Assembly (NCBI GenBank): GCA_947571775.1
Contig: CANOZK010000009.1
Span: 50,381-114,380, forward strand
DNA from: an uncultured Lachnospiraceae bacterium
GTDB lineage: Bacteria; Bacillota; Clostridia; Lachnospirales; Lachnospiraceae
Direction of reading: 5' to 3'
Length of the DNA stretch: 64,000 bases
A program made the position numbers and the translations under genes. The notes below the pieces were generated by a model, which saw only the letters and a list, made by a program, of their open reading frames with translations, was not told the origin of the DNA and did no database searches. Of this stretch, positions 51,633-61,425 are shown in pieces. Positions within the stretch are counted from its first letter, which is position 1. The number at the start of each line of letters is the position of its first letter.

Positions 51633-52863
51633 ATTACTCGTTACGCAGATGTCTGTGAAAAATGTTCCCTGTGTGCTCTGTGCCTGGATGGAGGACGGGA
51701 AAACGGCAGAAATTTCTTTTGCCCCCTTGGATCAGCCGGACATTCTTGGTAATATCTACGTGGGACAGGTAGAGCGGGTGCTGCCGAATATTCAGGGGGC
51801 CTTTGTGCGGATTGACAAGAAGCGGTTCTGTTTTTACAGCCTGAGGGAACAGAACCAGGCCATCTATACCAACGACAAGCGGCAGGTCAACGGCCGTTAT
51901 GTGCTGAAAGCCGGGGATCAGCTTCTGGTTCAGGTGGTTCGCGAGCAGATGCGGGGAAAACGTCCGACAGTGACCTCAAAGCTGGCGTTTTCCGGCAAGT
52001 ATCTGGTGTTGGTGGCGGCAAATTCGTATCTGAGGCTCTCCCGCAAGCTGGTGGGCGACGACCGGGTGCGTTTAAGAGAGCTGTTGGAGCCGGAAGCATC
52101 GGAGGATTACGGTATCATTGTACGCACCAACGCAGGGCAGGCAGATCCGCAGAATATCCTTCGGGAGCTGACGGTGTTAAAGAAGCGGTTTTATCAGGTT
52201 TTGGAAAAAGGCAGGTCCAGGGTCAGCGGTTCCCTGGTGGAAGAGGCCCAGCCCTTTTATCTGAATGCTATCCGGGACGCTTATACAGATAAACTGGAGG
52301 AAATTGTTACCGATGTGCCGGAAATCTACGAAAAAATACAGACTTATCTGCAAGAATACCACCCAGAAGATCTGCACTGGCTGCGTCTGTACCGGGATAC
52401 GCTGCTGCCCCTGCATAAATTATATGGCCTGGAGCATACGCTAAGCGAAATTCAGAAAAACCACGTGTGGCTGAAATCCGGCGGCTTTCTTGTAATTGAA
52501 CAGACGGAGGCGTTTGTGTCCGTGGATGTCAATACGGGAAGGTATGTATCCGATAAGGAATCTCAGGAAACCTATCGAAAAATCAACCTGGAGGCAGCCA
52601 GGGAGATTGCGGAGCAGCTTCGTCTTCGGAATTTATCGGGCATTATTCTGGTGGACTTTATCAACTTAAACAAACCGGATGACGAAGAGGAATTGATGCA
52701 TGTATTTCAGGAACATTTGAAAAAGGATTCGGTGAAGGCAAAAGTCGTAGACATGACAGCTCTGAAAATCGTGGAAGTGACCAGACAGAAGGTACGGCGG
52801 CCAATATCGGAGGAGTTTCAGGCATTGGAAACAAAAACAGAACTGGAAAGGAAGGAGTTATGA
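51625..52863 (+). CDS. rng: Ribonuclease G (RNase E/G family)
   Basis: A 412-aa endoribonuclease for rRNA and mRNA processing. TTG 51625 overlaps the previous gene; the ribosome site is weak (GGAG, 13 bases). An S1-like RNA-binding domain at about 35-115 (GNIYVGQVERVLPNIQGAFVRI) is followed by the RNase core with GGFLVIEQTEAFVSVDVNTG and IILVDFINL, which hold the two magnesium-binding aspartates. The C-terminal zinc-link region is short, as in RNase G. It is usually followed by rplU-rpmA-obg in Clostridia; here an unknown membrane gene follows instead. Confidence 0.92.
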   Translation: MDKLLVTQMSVKNVPCVLCAWMEDGKTAEISFAPLDQPDILGNIYVGQVERVLPNIQGAFVRIDKKRFCFYSLREQNQAIYTNDKRQVNGRYVLKAGDQLLVQVVREQMRGKRPTVTSKLAFSGKYLVLVAANSYLRLSRKLVGDDRVRLRELLEPEASEDYGIIVRTNAGQADPQNILRELTVLKKRFYQVLEKGRSRVSGSLVEEAQPFYLNAIRDAYTDKLEEIVTDVPEIYEKIQTYLQEYHPEDLHWLRLYRDTLLPLHKLYGLEHTLSEIQKNHVWLKSGGFLVIEQTEAFVSVDVNTGRYVSDKESQETYRKINLEAAREIAEQLRLRNLSGIILVDFINLNKPDDEEELMHVFQEHLKKDSVKAKVVDMTALKIVEVTRQKVRRPISEEFQALETKTELERKEL

Positions 52864-54506
52864 AGCATTGGAAACGCAAAGCAGGGATTCTTTTGGGCAT
52901 CCTGATTTTGATTGGTATTTACTATTACATTTCGCTGCCGGCAATCAATATTCATGCCGTCGGATTCTGGACATTTATCCTTGCATTGCTGGGGGTTCTT
53001 TTGGCCCTGGTGTCTGTGCGGGCGCTGACTGAGAAAGAAAAGACGATCGGAGTTCCGGAAAAATTTGGGAATATAAAGAGCTTAAAAGAACGAAAAAGCG
53101 TCAAAATCCTGGCGGGACTTTTCGGCCTTGTGTTCTTATTTTATATTGCAGGCTCTGTATTGTCTTCGCCGATTGTCAACGCGAAAAAGTATCAGCGGCT
53201 CCTGGGACCGGAAACAAGAGATTTTACCGAGGATATCAAGGAGGTCAATTACAACCAGATTCCGCTGCTGGACAAGGATTCCGCGGAGCTTTTGGGCAAC
53301 CGCAAGATGGGAAGCATGGTAGATATGGTCTCCCAGTTTGAGGTGAGCAGCATTTATTCCCAGATCAATGTAAACGGCAGACCCGTGCGGGTAACGCCGC
53401 TGATATATGCCAGCCCGATTAAGTGGCTGACCAACCAAAAAGAGGGAATCCCCGCCTATATCACCATAGACATGGCTACCCAAAATACCGATCTGGTAAA
53501 ATTGTCGCCGGGCATTCGTTATTCCCAGTCGGAATATTTTAACCGGAACATTTACCGGCATCTTCGTTTCCGGTATCCGACTTATATTTTTGACCAGTTA
53601 AGTTTTGAGATCGACGACGAGGGAACTCCCTATTGGATTTGCCCGGTAAAAGATTTTACCATCGGCCTGTTCGGCGGTCAGACCATCGGAAAGGTTGTGC
53701 TGTGCAATGCGGTGACCGGGGAATGTCAGTCTATGCCGGTGGAAGATTGTCCAACCTGGGTGGATCGGGTCTATCCCGCGGATCTGCTCATTGAGCTTTA
53801 CGATTACCACGGCACGCTGATTCATGGCTTTTTCAACAGCATCCTGGGACAAAAAGGCTGTCTGAAAACTACGGACGGATATAATTATCTGGCTCTGGAT
53901 GACGACGTCTGGGTGTATACCGGCGTGACGTCGGTCAGCGGCGACCGCTCCAACGTGGGGTTCGTGCTGATCAACCAGCGGACGAAAGAGACACGGTATT
54001 ATGAAGTGGCGGGGGCCGAAGAATATTCCGCTATGGAATCCGCAGAAGGGCAGGTGCAGAACTTAGGTTATAAAGCGACGTTCCCTCTTCTTTTAAACAT
54101 CGCCAATGAACCAACCTACTTTATCGCCCTCAAGGACAACGCCGGGCTGGTAAAGAAGTACGCCATGGTAAATATCCAGAAATACCAGAATGTAGCGATC
54201 GGGGATACGGTAGCTGCCTGCGAGCAGACCTATGTAAAAATGCTCAAGACCACGGGGGGAAGCTCCGCTTCCGATGCAGCAGGTTCTCAAAAGATCACCG
54301 GCGTAATACAGCGGATGGCCCAAGGGGTTATTGAGGGAAATACGCATTTTTATCTGGTGTTGGAGGACAGTGATTTGATTTTTGATGTGCCCTTGACAGA
54401 ATTTATGGGAGTACTTCACTATGATGTGGGGGATGAGATTACCATAGAGTACAGTTTGGGCGATCCGGTGTCCACCGTGCTCTTACTGGAAACACCAGAA
54501 AAATAG
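52860..54506 (+). CDS. Large membrane protein of unknown function
   Basis: A 548-aa protein, coupled to rng by an ATGA overlap. Three hydrophobic helices (about residues 8-26, 33-52 and 82-102) precede an extracytoplasmic region of about 440 residues. No cysteine cluster or catalytic motif is evident; WVDRVYPADLLIELYDYHGT and TTDGYNYLALDDDVWVYTGV are its best landmarks. The final 70 residues resemble a small OB-like beta domain. I do not recognise the family. Two decaying copies of its 3' end lie directly after it. Confidence 0.7.
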   Translation: MKHWKRKAGILLGILILIGIYYYISLPAINIHAVGFWTFILALLGVLLALVSVRALTEKEKTIGVPEKFGNIKSLKERKSVKILAGLFGLVFLFYIAGSVLSSPIVNAKKYQRLLGPETRDFTEDIKEVNYNQIPLLDKDSAELLGNRKMGSMVDMVSQFEVSSIYSQINVNGRPVRVTPLIYASPIKWLTNQKEGIPAYITIDMATQNTDLVKLSPGIRYSQSEYFNRNIYRHLRFRYPTYIFDQLSFEIDDEGTPYWICPVKDFTIGLFGGQTIGKVVLCNAVTGECQSMPVEDCPTWVDRVYPADLLIELYDYHGTLIHGFFNSILGQKGCLKTTDGYNYLALDDDVWVYTGVTSVSGDRSNVGFVLINQRTKETRYYEVAGAEEYSAMESAEGQVQNLGYKATFPLLLNIANEPTYFIALKDNAGLVKKYAMVNIQKYQNVAIGDTVAACEQTYVKMLKTTGGSSASDAAGSQKITGVIQRMAQGVIEGNTHFYLVLEDSDLIFDVPLTEFMGVLHYDVGDEITIEYSLGDPVSTVLLLETPEK

Positions 54507-54710
54507 AATTGCAGTGCAACATACTTACATCACATTTTTGTGCAAAATTAATGTGGGGGATGAAATTTTTATAGAATACAGTCAAGAAGAACCGGTGTCC
54601 CCAATGTTTTCACTGGGACGCCGGAAAAAACAACTATAATAAACATTGTAATAAAACATATTTATATCATATTTTTATGTAGAATTATAGTGAGAGATTA
54701 GCGAAATTGT
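54424..54710 (+). repeat. Decaying tandem copies of the 3' end of the membrane-protein gene
   Basis: The gene end at 54424-54506 (GATGTGGGGGATGAGATTAC onward) recurs at 54550-54632 (AATGTGGGGGATGAAATTTT, then ATAGAATACAGT, CCGGTGTCC, CGGAAAAA) with many changes. The spacer after each copy also repeats: AACATACTTACATCACATTTT at about 54520 and AACATATTTATATCATATTTT at about 54655, followed by the first bases of a third copy. The unit is about 130 bp. It holds no open gene. Confidence 0.75.
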
Positions 54711-54733
54711 GCTGGAAAGGCTTGGTGCAGATT

Positions 54734-55633
54734 ATGTGCGCACAATCGTATTTGGATGAATTAGAGGCTGAGGCCATTTATATTATGCGCGAGGTTGCCG
54801 CAGAATGCGAGAAACCCGTGATGCTTTATTCGATCGGAAAGGACAGCTCCGTGATGCTTCATTTGGCGATGAAAGCATTTTACCCAGAGAAGCCGCCGTT
54901 TCCGTTTCTTCACATTGACACTACATGGAAATTCCATGAAATGATAGAATTCCGCGACCAGAAAGCAAAAGAGCTTGGAATCGAAATGCTGGTCTATACC
55001 AATGAAGAAGGAGTCAAACAGGGAATCAACCCGTTTGACCACGGATCGGCCTATACCGATATTATGAAAACGCAGGCTCTGCGGCAGGCGCTGGATCACT
55101 ATCAGTTTACCGCAGCTTTCGGCGGCGGACGAAGAGACGAAGAAAAATCCCGTGCGAAAGAGCGGGTGTTCTCTTTCCGAAATGAGAATCACGGCTGGGA
55201 TCCGAAAAACCAACGGCCAGAGATGTGGAAACTTTACAACACGCGGATACGCTCCGGGGAGAGTATGCGGGTGTTTCCGTTGTCGAACTGGACAGAGAAG
55301 GATATCTGGCAGTATATTCTGAGGGAACACATTGACATTGTTCCATTGTATTTTGCAAAGGAAAGGCCCATGATCTTCCGGGACGGTAACTGGATTATGG
55401 TGGACGACGAACGGCTGAAACTTCAGGAAGGGGAAGAGATTCAGCAGAAAAAAGTTCGTTTCCGCACTTTAGGTTGCTATCCCCTGACAGGCGCGGTGGA
55501 ATCGGAGGCAGAAACGTTAGAGGAAATTGTAAAAGAAACGCTGGGCGAGGTAACCTCGGAGAGAACCAGCCGTGTGATTGATTACGAAGAAACCGGAAGT
55601 ATGGAACGAAGGAAGAGAGAGGGCTATTTTTGA
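54734..55633 (+). CDS. cysD: Sulfate adenylyltransferase subunit 2 (CysD)
   Basis: A 299-aa PP-loop ATP pyrophosphatase that activates sulfate to APS with CysN. ATG 54734 gives the family start [18 protein letters not shown]. Motifs are [16 protein letters not shown] (SGGKDS-like PP-loop), [29 protein letters not shown] and [12 protein letters not shown]. The ribosome site is weak. It overlaps cysNC. No cysH, sulfite reductase or sulfate transporter gene is present, which argues against a role in cysteine synthesis. Confidence 0.96.
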   Translation: MCAQSYLDELEAEAIYIMREVAAECEKPVMLYSIGKDSSVMLHLAMKAFYPEKPPFPFLHIDTTWKFHEMIEFRDQKAKELGIEMLVYTNEEGVKQGINPFDHGSAYTDIMKTQALRQALDHYQFTAAFGGGRRDEEKSRAKERVFSFRNENHGWDPKNQRPEMWKLYNTRIRSGESMRVFPLSNWTEKDIWQYILREHIDIVPLYFAKERPMIFRDGNWIMVDDERLKLQEGEEIQQKKVRFRTLGCYPLTGAVESEAETLEEIVKETLGEVTSERTSRVIDYEETGSMERRKREGYF

Positions 55634-57459
55634 TGATGGATTTGTTGAAATTTCTTACATGCGGAAGCGTGGATGATGGAAAATCCACACTGATTGGCCA
55701 TATGCTTTACGATGCCAAGCTTCTGTATACGGATCAAAGAAGAGAACTAGAGCTGAACAGCAGATTAAAGAGCAGGAACGGAAAGTTGGATTACTCTCTG
55801 TTGTTGGACGGGCTGATGGCAGAGCGGGAGCAGGGCATCACCATTGACGTTGCCTACCGCTATTTTTCCACCGATGCGCGCAGTTTTATCGTAGCCGACG
55901 CGCCGGGACATGAGGAATACACCAGAAATATGGCAGTGGGGGCTTCCTTTGCAGATCTGGCTGTGATTCTGGTTGATGTGGCCAGGGGCGTGCAGAGACA
56001 GACCAGACGGCACATCCGCATCTGCAATCTGATGGGCATCCGCCATTTTGTGTTTGCCATCAATAAGATGGATTTGGTACATTATAATAAAAATTATTTT
56101 GACGAAGTGGTGGCGGAGATTGAGAAGATTATCGCCGGATTCCAGGTGGAGAGTTCTTGCAGCATTCCAGTATCCGCCACAGAAGGGGATAATATCACCA
56201 GTCCTTCTGTGAGAATGGGCTGGTATACCGGCAAACCGCTGCTGTCTTATCTGGAGCAGGTAGATGTGTCGGATAGCCGAAAGACAGAGGCCGGGTTTGT
56301 GATGCCGGTGCAGCGGGTATGCAGGCCGAATTCGGATTACCGTGGTTTTCAGGGGCAGATAGAATCTGGAAGCATCTCGGTATCCTCTGAGGTTACCGTG
56401 CTTCCTAAGGGAGAAAAAGCCAGGGTAAAAGCAATTTACCGGGGCGATACGCTGGTGGAAACAGCAAAAGCCGGCTGGCCGGTGTCCATTTCCTTTGATC
56501 GGGAGGTGGACGTTTCCAGGGGATGTGTGCTGGTCAAAGATTTTACCGGAATGGTCAGCAATCTGTTCTCGGCGCGTCTGTTGTGGATGGATGACGAACC
56601 GCTGATTCCTGGAAAGAATTATCTGGTCAAGCTGGGCACAAAGACCACGCCGGGTACGGTCATGTCTGTAAAATACAAAATTGATATCAACGATGGAACC
56701 CACGTTCCGGCGGATGTCATCTACAAAAATGAAATCGCAGACTGTCAGATCTCCTTGTCGGAGAGAATTGTGATGGATAAATTTGACCGCTGTGAAACCA
56801 TGGGCGGATTTATCCTGACGGACCGGGTCAGCAATATGACCTCCGCCTGTGGGGTGATCAAACATGATCTGCGGCGCTCAGATAACTTAGTATGGCAGGA
56901 AACCGACGTAGACAGGCAGATGCGTTCCGCCCAGAAAGGCCAGGAGCCGCGGACGCTGTGGTTTACCGGACTTTCCGGTTCTGGCAAGTCTGCGCTGGCA
57001 AATGCACTGGAAAAACGTCTGCTGGCATTGGGAAAACATACAATGCTGCTGGACGGCGATAATGTGCGTATGGGACTGTGCCGCAATCTGGGCTTTACCC
57101 ATCAGGACAGAATTGAAAACATCCGACGGGTGGCAGAAGTTTCCAAACTGATGAACGATGCAGGGTTGATTGTGCTGACGGCCTTTATCTCTCCATACGC
57201 TCAAGATAGGGAAAATGCCAGGGCGATCATCGGGGATGGTTTTGTGGAAATTTATGTGAGCACGCCGCTGGAAGTGTGCGAGAAAAGAGACGTAAAAGGG
57301 CTGTATCAGAAAGCGCGCAGAGGAGAGATCCCCAATTTTACCGGAATTTCCAGTTCCTACGAACCGCCTGCGAAGCCGGAAATCCAGATTGACACCAGCA
57401 AGTGTACGTTGGATGAGGCTGTGGAAGAAATTATCAAACAGTTGGGCCTGGACGTTTAA
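55633..57459 (+). CDS. cysNC: CysNC: sulfate adenylyltransferase subunit 1 fused to APS kinase
   Basis: A 608-aa fusion. ATG 55633 overlaps the cysD stop; ATG 55636 is equally possible. Residues 1-420: EF-Tu-like GTPase with [23 protein letters not shown] and NKMDLV. Residues 430-608: APS kinase with [42 protein letters not shown] and the switch-like lid. Together with CysD it converts sulfate to PAPS, the sulfate donor used by sulfotransferases. A sulfotransferase-like gene follows in 49 bp. Confidence 0.96.
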   Translation: MMDLLKFLTCGSVDDGKSTLIGHMLYDAKLLYTDQRRELELNSRLKSRNGKLDYSLLLDGLMAEREQGITIDVAYRYFSTDARSFIVADAPGHEEYTRNMAVGASFADLAVILVDVARGVQRQTRRHIRICNLMGIRHFVFAINKMDLVHYNKNYFDEVVAEIEKIIAGFQVESSCSIPVSATEGDNITSPSVRMGWYTGKPLLSYLEQVDVSDSRKTEAGFVMPVQRVCRPNSDYRGFQGQIESGSISVSSEVTVLPKGEKARVKAIYRGDTLVETAKAGWPVSISFDREVDVSRGCVLVKDFTGMVSNLFSARLLWMDDEPLIPGKNYLVKLGTKTTPGTVMSVKYKIDINDGTHVPADVIYKNEIADCQISLSERIVMDKFDRCETMGGFILTDRVSNMTSACGVIKHDLRRSDNLVWQETDVDRQMRSAQKGQEPRTLWFTGLSGSGKSALANALEKRLLALGKHTMLLDGDNVRMGLCRNLGFTHQDRIENIRRVAEVSKLMNDAGLIVLTAFISPYAQDRENARAIIGDGFVEIYVSTPLEVCEKRDVKGLYQKARRGEIPNFTGISSSYEPPAKPEIQIDTSKCTLDEAVEEIIKQLGLDV

Positions 57460-57508
57460 AAGAAGCTGGGATTTGGGGTTTGGCTATAAAAGAAAGTGAG
57501 GATAAAAA

Positions 57509-58660
57509 ATGAAAACATTGTATCTGCATATTGGAACGCCAAAGACAGGGACAACCTCCATCCAGCATTTTTGCTACGATAACCGGAAGGTATTGGAGGA
57601 AAAAGGATATTGTTATCCCATGTTTCCGCATCCATATCCAAACACTCGATCCAGACTGGACAGGAAGCGGAACGGGCTGTTTTTGCAGGCAATGTACTGC
57701 AACGAAGAAGGAGTCCGGGACAAAGATTACGAAGTCGAAATCTTAAAAAATGGATTCCAGAAAGTCCAAGAACTGTTCCAGACATACGACCAAATTGTGC
57801 TATCTGATGAAGGGATCTGGCGGGCGGCGTCCAGCCGGAGAAAAACTATTTGGGAAGAACTGCGCGAAGAAGGGGAAAAGGGCGGATTTATCGTTAAGGT
57901 CATCGCCTATATCCGAAAACAGGAGGAGCTGATAGAATCCTGGTGGAATCAGACAGTGAAGCATGGGATTTCACAGAGCAATGTGGCAACCTGGGAGGAG
58001 TATCAGGAGATCTATCCCAAATACATCAATCTGGATTATTATGAACTGTTGAAAGCCGCGGCAGATGAATTGGGCACAGAAAATATCGTTGTGCGGCGAT
58101 TTCACCGGAATTTTTTTGAGGGCGGCAGCCTTCTGGATGATTTTATGCACGTTTTGGGTTTGGAGTTGACAGAGGAATACCTGGTTTCGGATCAGTCGGT
58201 AAAAAATACCAAGATGTCGGAGAATTACTGCGAGATCAAGCGAATCATCAACGGAATGCCGGAAGTAAAATTAAAGGAACGATGGCGGTATGAAAGACTG
58301 ATGAGGAGCCTCTTTCCGCTTTCCAACGAGGAATATCCCTGCCGGATGTTCTCGGCTGAAGAAGCGGCTGATTTTATGAAAAAATATGAGGAGAGCAATC
58401 AGAAGCTGTACGAGACGTTTCTGGCAGACGGCAAACCGCTTTTTGTGGATAAAGAAAATCCGCCGGAGAAATGGCAGGAAGACAATCCACATATGCTCAC
58501 GGATCTGGTTCGCTTTATAGTGCTCTGCGATCAGGACAGAAAAAAAGAGGAAGAGCAGCAAAAGGTAGTAGTGGAAGTCAAACGGGACAACCCATTTGTG
58601 GCATTGCTGAAAAAAATATGGCATAAATGCAAGAGACTGTTTACAAGAAAAGAAAAATAA
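57509..58660 (+). CDS. Sulfotransferase-like protein (paralogue 2) beside PAPS synthesis genes
   Basis: A 383-aa protein, the same length as the paralogue at 46896-48047. It has LYLHIGTPKTGTTSIQHF (PAPS 5'-phosphosulfate loop), IVLSDEGIWRAA, VIAYIRKQEELIESWWNQ, and DYYELLKAAADELG. The C-terminal end is basic (KKIWHKCKRLFTRKEK), perhaps for membrane contact. Position after cysD-cysNC supports use of PAPS directly. The acceptor is unknown; a surface glycan is likely given the paralogue's context. ATG 57509 after AAGTGAGG. Confidence 0.83.
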   Translation: MKTLYLHIGTPKTGTTSIQHFCYDNRKVLEEKGYCYPMFPHPYPNTRSRLDRKRNGLFLQAMYCNEEGVRDKDYEVEILKNGFQKVQELFQTYDQIVLSDEGIWRAASSRRKTIWEELREEGEKGGFIVKVIAYIRKQEELIESWWNQTVKHGISQSNVATWEEYQEIYPKYINLDYYELLKAAADELGTENIVVRRFHRNFFEGGSLLDDFMHVLGLELTEEYLVSDQSVKNTKMSENYCEIKRIINGMPEVKLKERWRYERLMRSLFPLSNEEYPCRMFSAEEAADFMKKYEESNQKLYETFLADGKPLFVDKENPPEKWQEDNPHMLTDLVRFIVLCDQDRKKEEEQQKVVVEVKRDNPFVALLKKIWHKCKRLFTRKEK

Positions 58661-58664
58661 TTTA

Positions 58665-58707
58665 CGGGCATGTTCGAGAGGTTTCTCTTGGACATGCCCG
58701 CTTTTTA
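58665..58707. terminator. Terminator between sulfation operon and leuS
   Basis: CGGGCATGT and ACATGCCCG arms, with AGA/TCT pairs in the loop, followed by CTTTTT. It serves the plus-strand operon and may serve leuS from the other side. Confidence 0.85.
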
Positions 58708-58719
58708 GGCGAGATTTTT

Positions 58720-61134
58720 TTATTTTTGTACAATGTTGATGATTTTTTTGGGAACATAGATCTCTTTGACGATGTTTCCGGTCAGCTTATCGGCGATGGC
58801 TTCTTTGCCCGCTGTCAGTGCGTCTTCCTTAGAAATATCCGCAGAAATCCGAATAACGGCCCGCGTCTTGCCGTTGATCTGCACAGGTACTTCGATCTCA
58901 TCGTCCTTCATCGCCGATTCGTCAGCCTTAGGCCACTGGTTCTCAAAAACGGAGGCGGTGTGTCCGTAGACCTCCCACAATTCCTCTGCCATATGAGGGG
59001 CGAATGGAGCCATCAGGATCAGGAATGTTTCGATGGTTTCCACATCGATACCGCCTGCTTTCTTGGCGATTTCCATCAGCCTATTGTTGTATTCCATAAA
59101 ACCGGAGATAACGGTATTCAAGCTGAAGCTTTCCAGACGCTGGGTGATGTCGTAAATCAGTTTGTGGCGCAGTTTTACCATTTCCGGGGTGGCGGATACG
59201 TTTGCCTCCTTGCTGTCCAGCGCCAGTTTCCAGAAACGTTTCAGGAAGCGGCTGACCCCGTCGATTCCCCGATCGTCCCATTCGGCGTCCAGCTCCGGCG
59301 GCCCCACGAATAATTCATACATACGCAGAGAGTCGCATCCGTAATCCCGAACCAGATCGTCCGGCGCCACGACATTTCCCTTGGACTTGCTCATCTTGAT
59401 TCCATTTTTCCCGGTAATCATTCCCTGATTAAACAGTTTATGGAACGGCTCTTCAAAATCCACAGCGCCGATATCATACAGAAATTTTGTATAAAATCTG
59501 GAATACAGCAGATGCAGAACTGCGTGCTCTACGCCGCCGATGTACATATCCACAGGGAGATATTGATCCGCTTTTTCTTTGGAAACCAATTCCTGATCGT
59601 TGTGGTTGTCCACATACCGCAGGAAATACCAGGAGGAACCGGCCCATTGGGGCATGGTATTGGTCTCGCGTTTGGCGTCCGATCCGCAGGACGGACATTT
59701 GCATTTTACCCATTCCTCGATGGCAGCCAGCGGAGATTCTCCGGTTCCGGTGGGTTCGTAGGATTCTACATTGGGCAGTTGCAGAGGCAGTTCTTCTTCG
59801 GGAACCGGTACATTGCCGCATTTTGGGCAGTGTACAATGGGAATCGGCTCTCCCCAATACCGTTGTCTGGAAAATACCCAGTCACGCAGCTTGTAATTGA
59901 CCGTGGCCTTGCCCAGCCCCCGTTTTTCTATAATATGAGGCGCTTCTTTCTTTAAAACAGCAGATTCCATTCCGTTCCATTCGCCGGAATGGATCATGGT
60001 GCCGTTGGCGTCGGTATAGGCTTGCGTCATGTTTTCGATTTCTTTTCCATCCTTGGCGATGACCTGTATAATGGGAATGTCAAATTTTTTGGCGAAGGCA
60101 AAGTCTCTGTCGTCGTGCGCAGGCACGCACATAATTGCACCGGTACCGTAATCTGCCAGTACATAATCAGACAGCCAGATGGGGATTTTTGCCTGGTTCA
60201 AAGGATTGACGGCGTAGCTTCCGGTAAAAACGCCGGTTTTTTCTTTGTCCTGAAGGCGATCTACGTTGGATTTCATGGAAGCGTCGTAAATATATTTTTC
60301 CACGGCTTCTTTTTTCTCCGGCGTGGCCAGACTTGCCGCCAGCGCGTGTTCCGGCGCAAGCACCATAAACGTAGCGCCATATAAAGTATCCGGCCTTGTG
60401 GTATAGACTGTGATTTTTTCTTCCCGTCCATCTATGGAAAAATCTACCTCTGCTCCATAAGATTTTCCGATCCAATCGGACTGCATCTTCTTTACTTTTT
60501 CCGGCCAGTCCAGTTTGTCCAGATCGGCCAGAAGCCGTTCAGCGTATTTGGTGATTTTCAGCATCCATTGCCGCAGGTTCTTTTTGGTCACTTCCGCACC
60601 GCACCGCTCGCAGCATCCATTGACTACCTCTTCGTTGGCCAGCCCGGTTTTGCAGGAGGGACACCAATTGATGGGAAATTCCTTTTCATAGGCCAGGCCT
60701 TCTTTAAACATTTTTACAAAAATCCACTGGGTCCATTTATAAAAAGCAGGATCTGTGGTGTTGACTTCCATGTCCCAGTCATAGATCGCTGCAATATCGT
60801 TGATCTGTTTTTTGATATTGGCCACGTTTTCGGCGGTAGACTTCGCAGGGTGTACGCCCATCTTAATGGCGTAATTTTCCGCCGGCAGGCCGAAAGCGTC
60901 CCAGCCCATGGGATGAATGACATAGTATCCCTGGAGCATCTTGTATCTGCTCCACACATCAGAAATTACATAGCCCCTCCAGTGCCCCACATGAAGGCCG
61001 TTTCCAGAAGGGTAAGGGAACATATCCAAACAGTAATACTTCGGTTTCTTGCCGTCGTTTACATTGACTGGGGTTTTTTGCCAGTTGGAACGCCATTTCT
61101 GTTCAATTGCCTTATGGTTATAAGGTGCGCTCAT
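58720..61134 (-). CDS. leuS: Leucyl-tRNA synthetase
   Basis: An 804-aa class I synthetase of bacterial length. HIGH motif as GLHVGHWRGY (about residues 44-50), zinc-type CPSCKTGLANEEVVNGCCERCG, CP1 editing domain with TTRPDTLYGATF, WAGSSWYFLRYVD, and KMSKS as GIKMSKSKGNV (about 578). ATG 61134 after AGGAGGAG. No T-box with a TGGNACCGCG-type bulge is seen in its 67-nt leader, though a plain hairpin is present. Confidence 0.97.
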   Translation of the reverse strand: MSAPYNHKAIEQKWRSNWQKTPVNVNDGKKPKYYCLDMFPYPSGNGLHVGHWRGYVISDVWSRYKMLQGYYVIHPMGWDAFGLPAENYAIKMGVHPAKSTAENVANIKKQINDIAAIYDWDMEVNTTDPAFYKWTQWIFVKMFKEGLAYEKEFPINWCPSCKTGLANEEVVNGCCERCGAEVTKKNLRQWMLKITKYAERLLADLDKLDWPEKVKKMQSDWIGKSYGAEVDFSIDGREEKITVYTTRPDTLYGATFMVLAPEHALAASLATPEKKEAVEKYIYDASMKSNVDRLQDKEKTGVFTGSYAVNPLNQAKIPIWLSDYVLADYGTGAIMCVPAHDDRDFAFAKKFDIPIIQVIAKDGKEIENMTQAYTDANGTMIHSGEWNGMESAVLKKEAPHIIEKRGLGKATVNYKLRDWVFSRQRYWGEPIPIVHCPKCGNVPVPEEELPLQLPNVESYEPTGTGESPLAAIEEWVKCKCPSCGSDAKRETNTMPQWAGSSWYFLRYVDNHNDQELVSKEKADQYLPVDMYIGGVEHAVLHLLYSRFYTKFLYDIGAVDFEEPFHKLFNQGMITGKNGIKMSKSKGNVVAPDDLVRDYGCDSLRMYELFVGPPELDAEWDDRGIDGVSRFLKRFWKLALDSKEANVSATPEMVKLRHKLIYDITQRLESFSLNTVISGFMEYNNRLMEIAKKAGGIDVETIETFLILMAPFAPHMAEELWEVYGHTASVFENQWPKADESAMKDDEIEVPVQINGKTRAVIRISADISKEDALTAGKEAIADKLTGNIVKEIYVPKKIINIVQK

Positions 61135-61159
61135 ATTTTCTTCTCCTCCTTATATTTAT

Positions 61160-61197
61160 GAAAATACCCCTGAACCTCTCGTCCAGGGGCGTTTTCG
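61160..61197 (-). promoter_or_regulatory. Hairpin in leuS leader
   Basis: CCCCTG and CAGGGG (extended by GAAAA/TTTTC) lie between the promoter and the ribosome site. It is not a T-box and has no U-run; it may affect mRNA stability. Confidence 0.45.
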
Positions 61198-61208
61198 TTT
61201 CTGTTACT

Positions 61209-61237
61209 ATTCTACTGGTTTGCCAAAATTTTGTCAA
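61209..61237 (-). promoter_or_regulatory. leuS promoter
   Basis: Minus strand: TTGACA (61237-61232), 17-bp spacer, TAGAAT (61214-61209). The leader is about 67 nt. Confidence 0.75.
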
Positions 61238-61341
61238 GCTTGTGCGGACACTTTTCATCCGCGTTTAGGCAGGGATTGCTTCTCCGCTAAGATTTTATAG
61301 GATTGCCGGTCGCACAGTTGAACAGTAATTCGATATTTACG

Positions 61342-61371
61342 TTGACAGTTTGCGGCCAGATCACTTATAAT
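61342..61371 (+). promoter_or_regulatory. Promoter of FIST-chemoreceptor operon
   Basis: TTGACA (61342-61347), 18-bp spacer, TATAAT (61366-61371), 54 bp before the ATG. Confidence 0.75.
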
Positions 61372-61425
61372 TTAGCTTATATTTTAGTTTAGAGTGTGGT
61401 TTGAAAAAAGAGAGGGAAAAAGGCG

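Noticed and set aside
55765..56865. 366-codon minus-strand frame inside cysNC
   Set aside because: Antisense shadow of a well-recognised enzyme; His/Arg/Gln-rich composition typical of reverse-strand reading.
61135..61237. Possible T-box leader before leuS
   Set aside because: The 67-nt leader is too short and has no specifier loop or TGGNACCGCG-type bulge; only a simple hairpin is seen.
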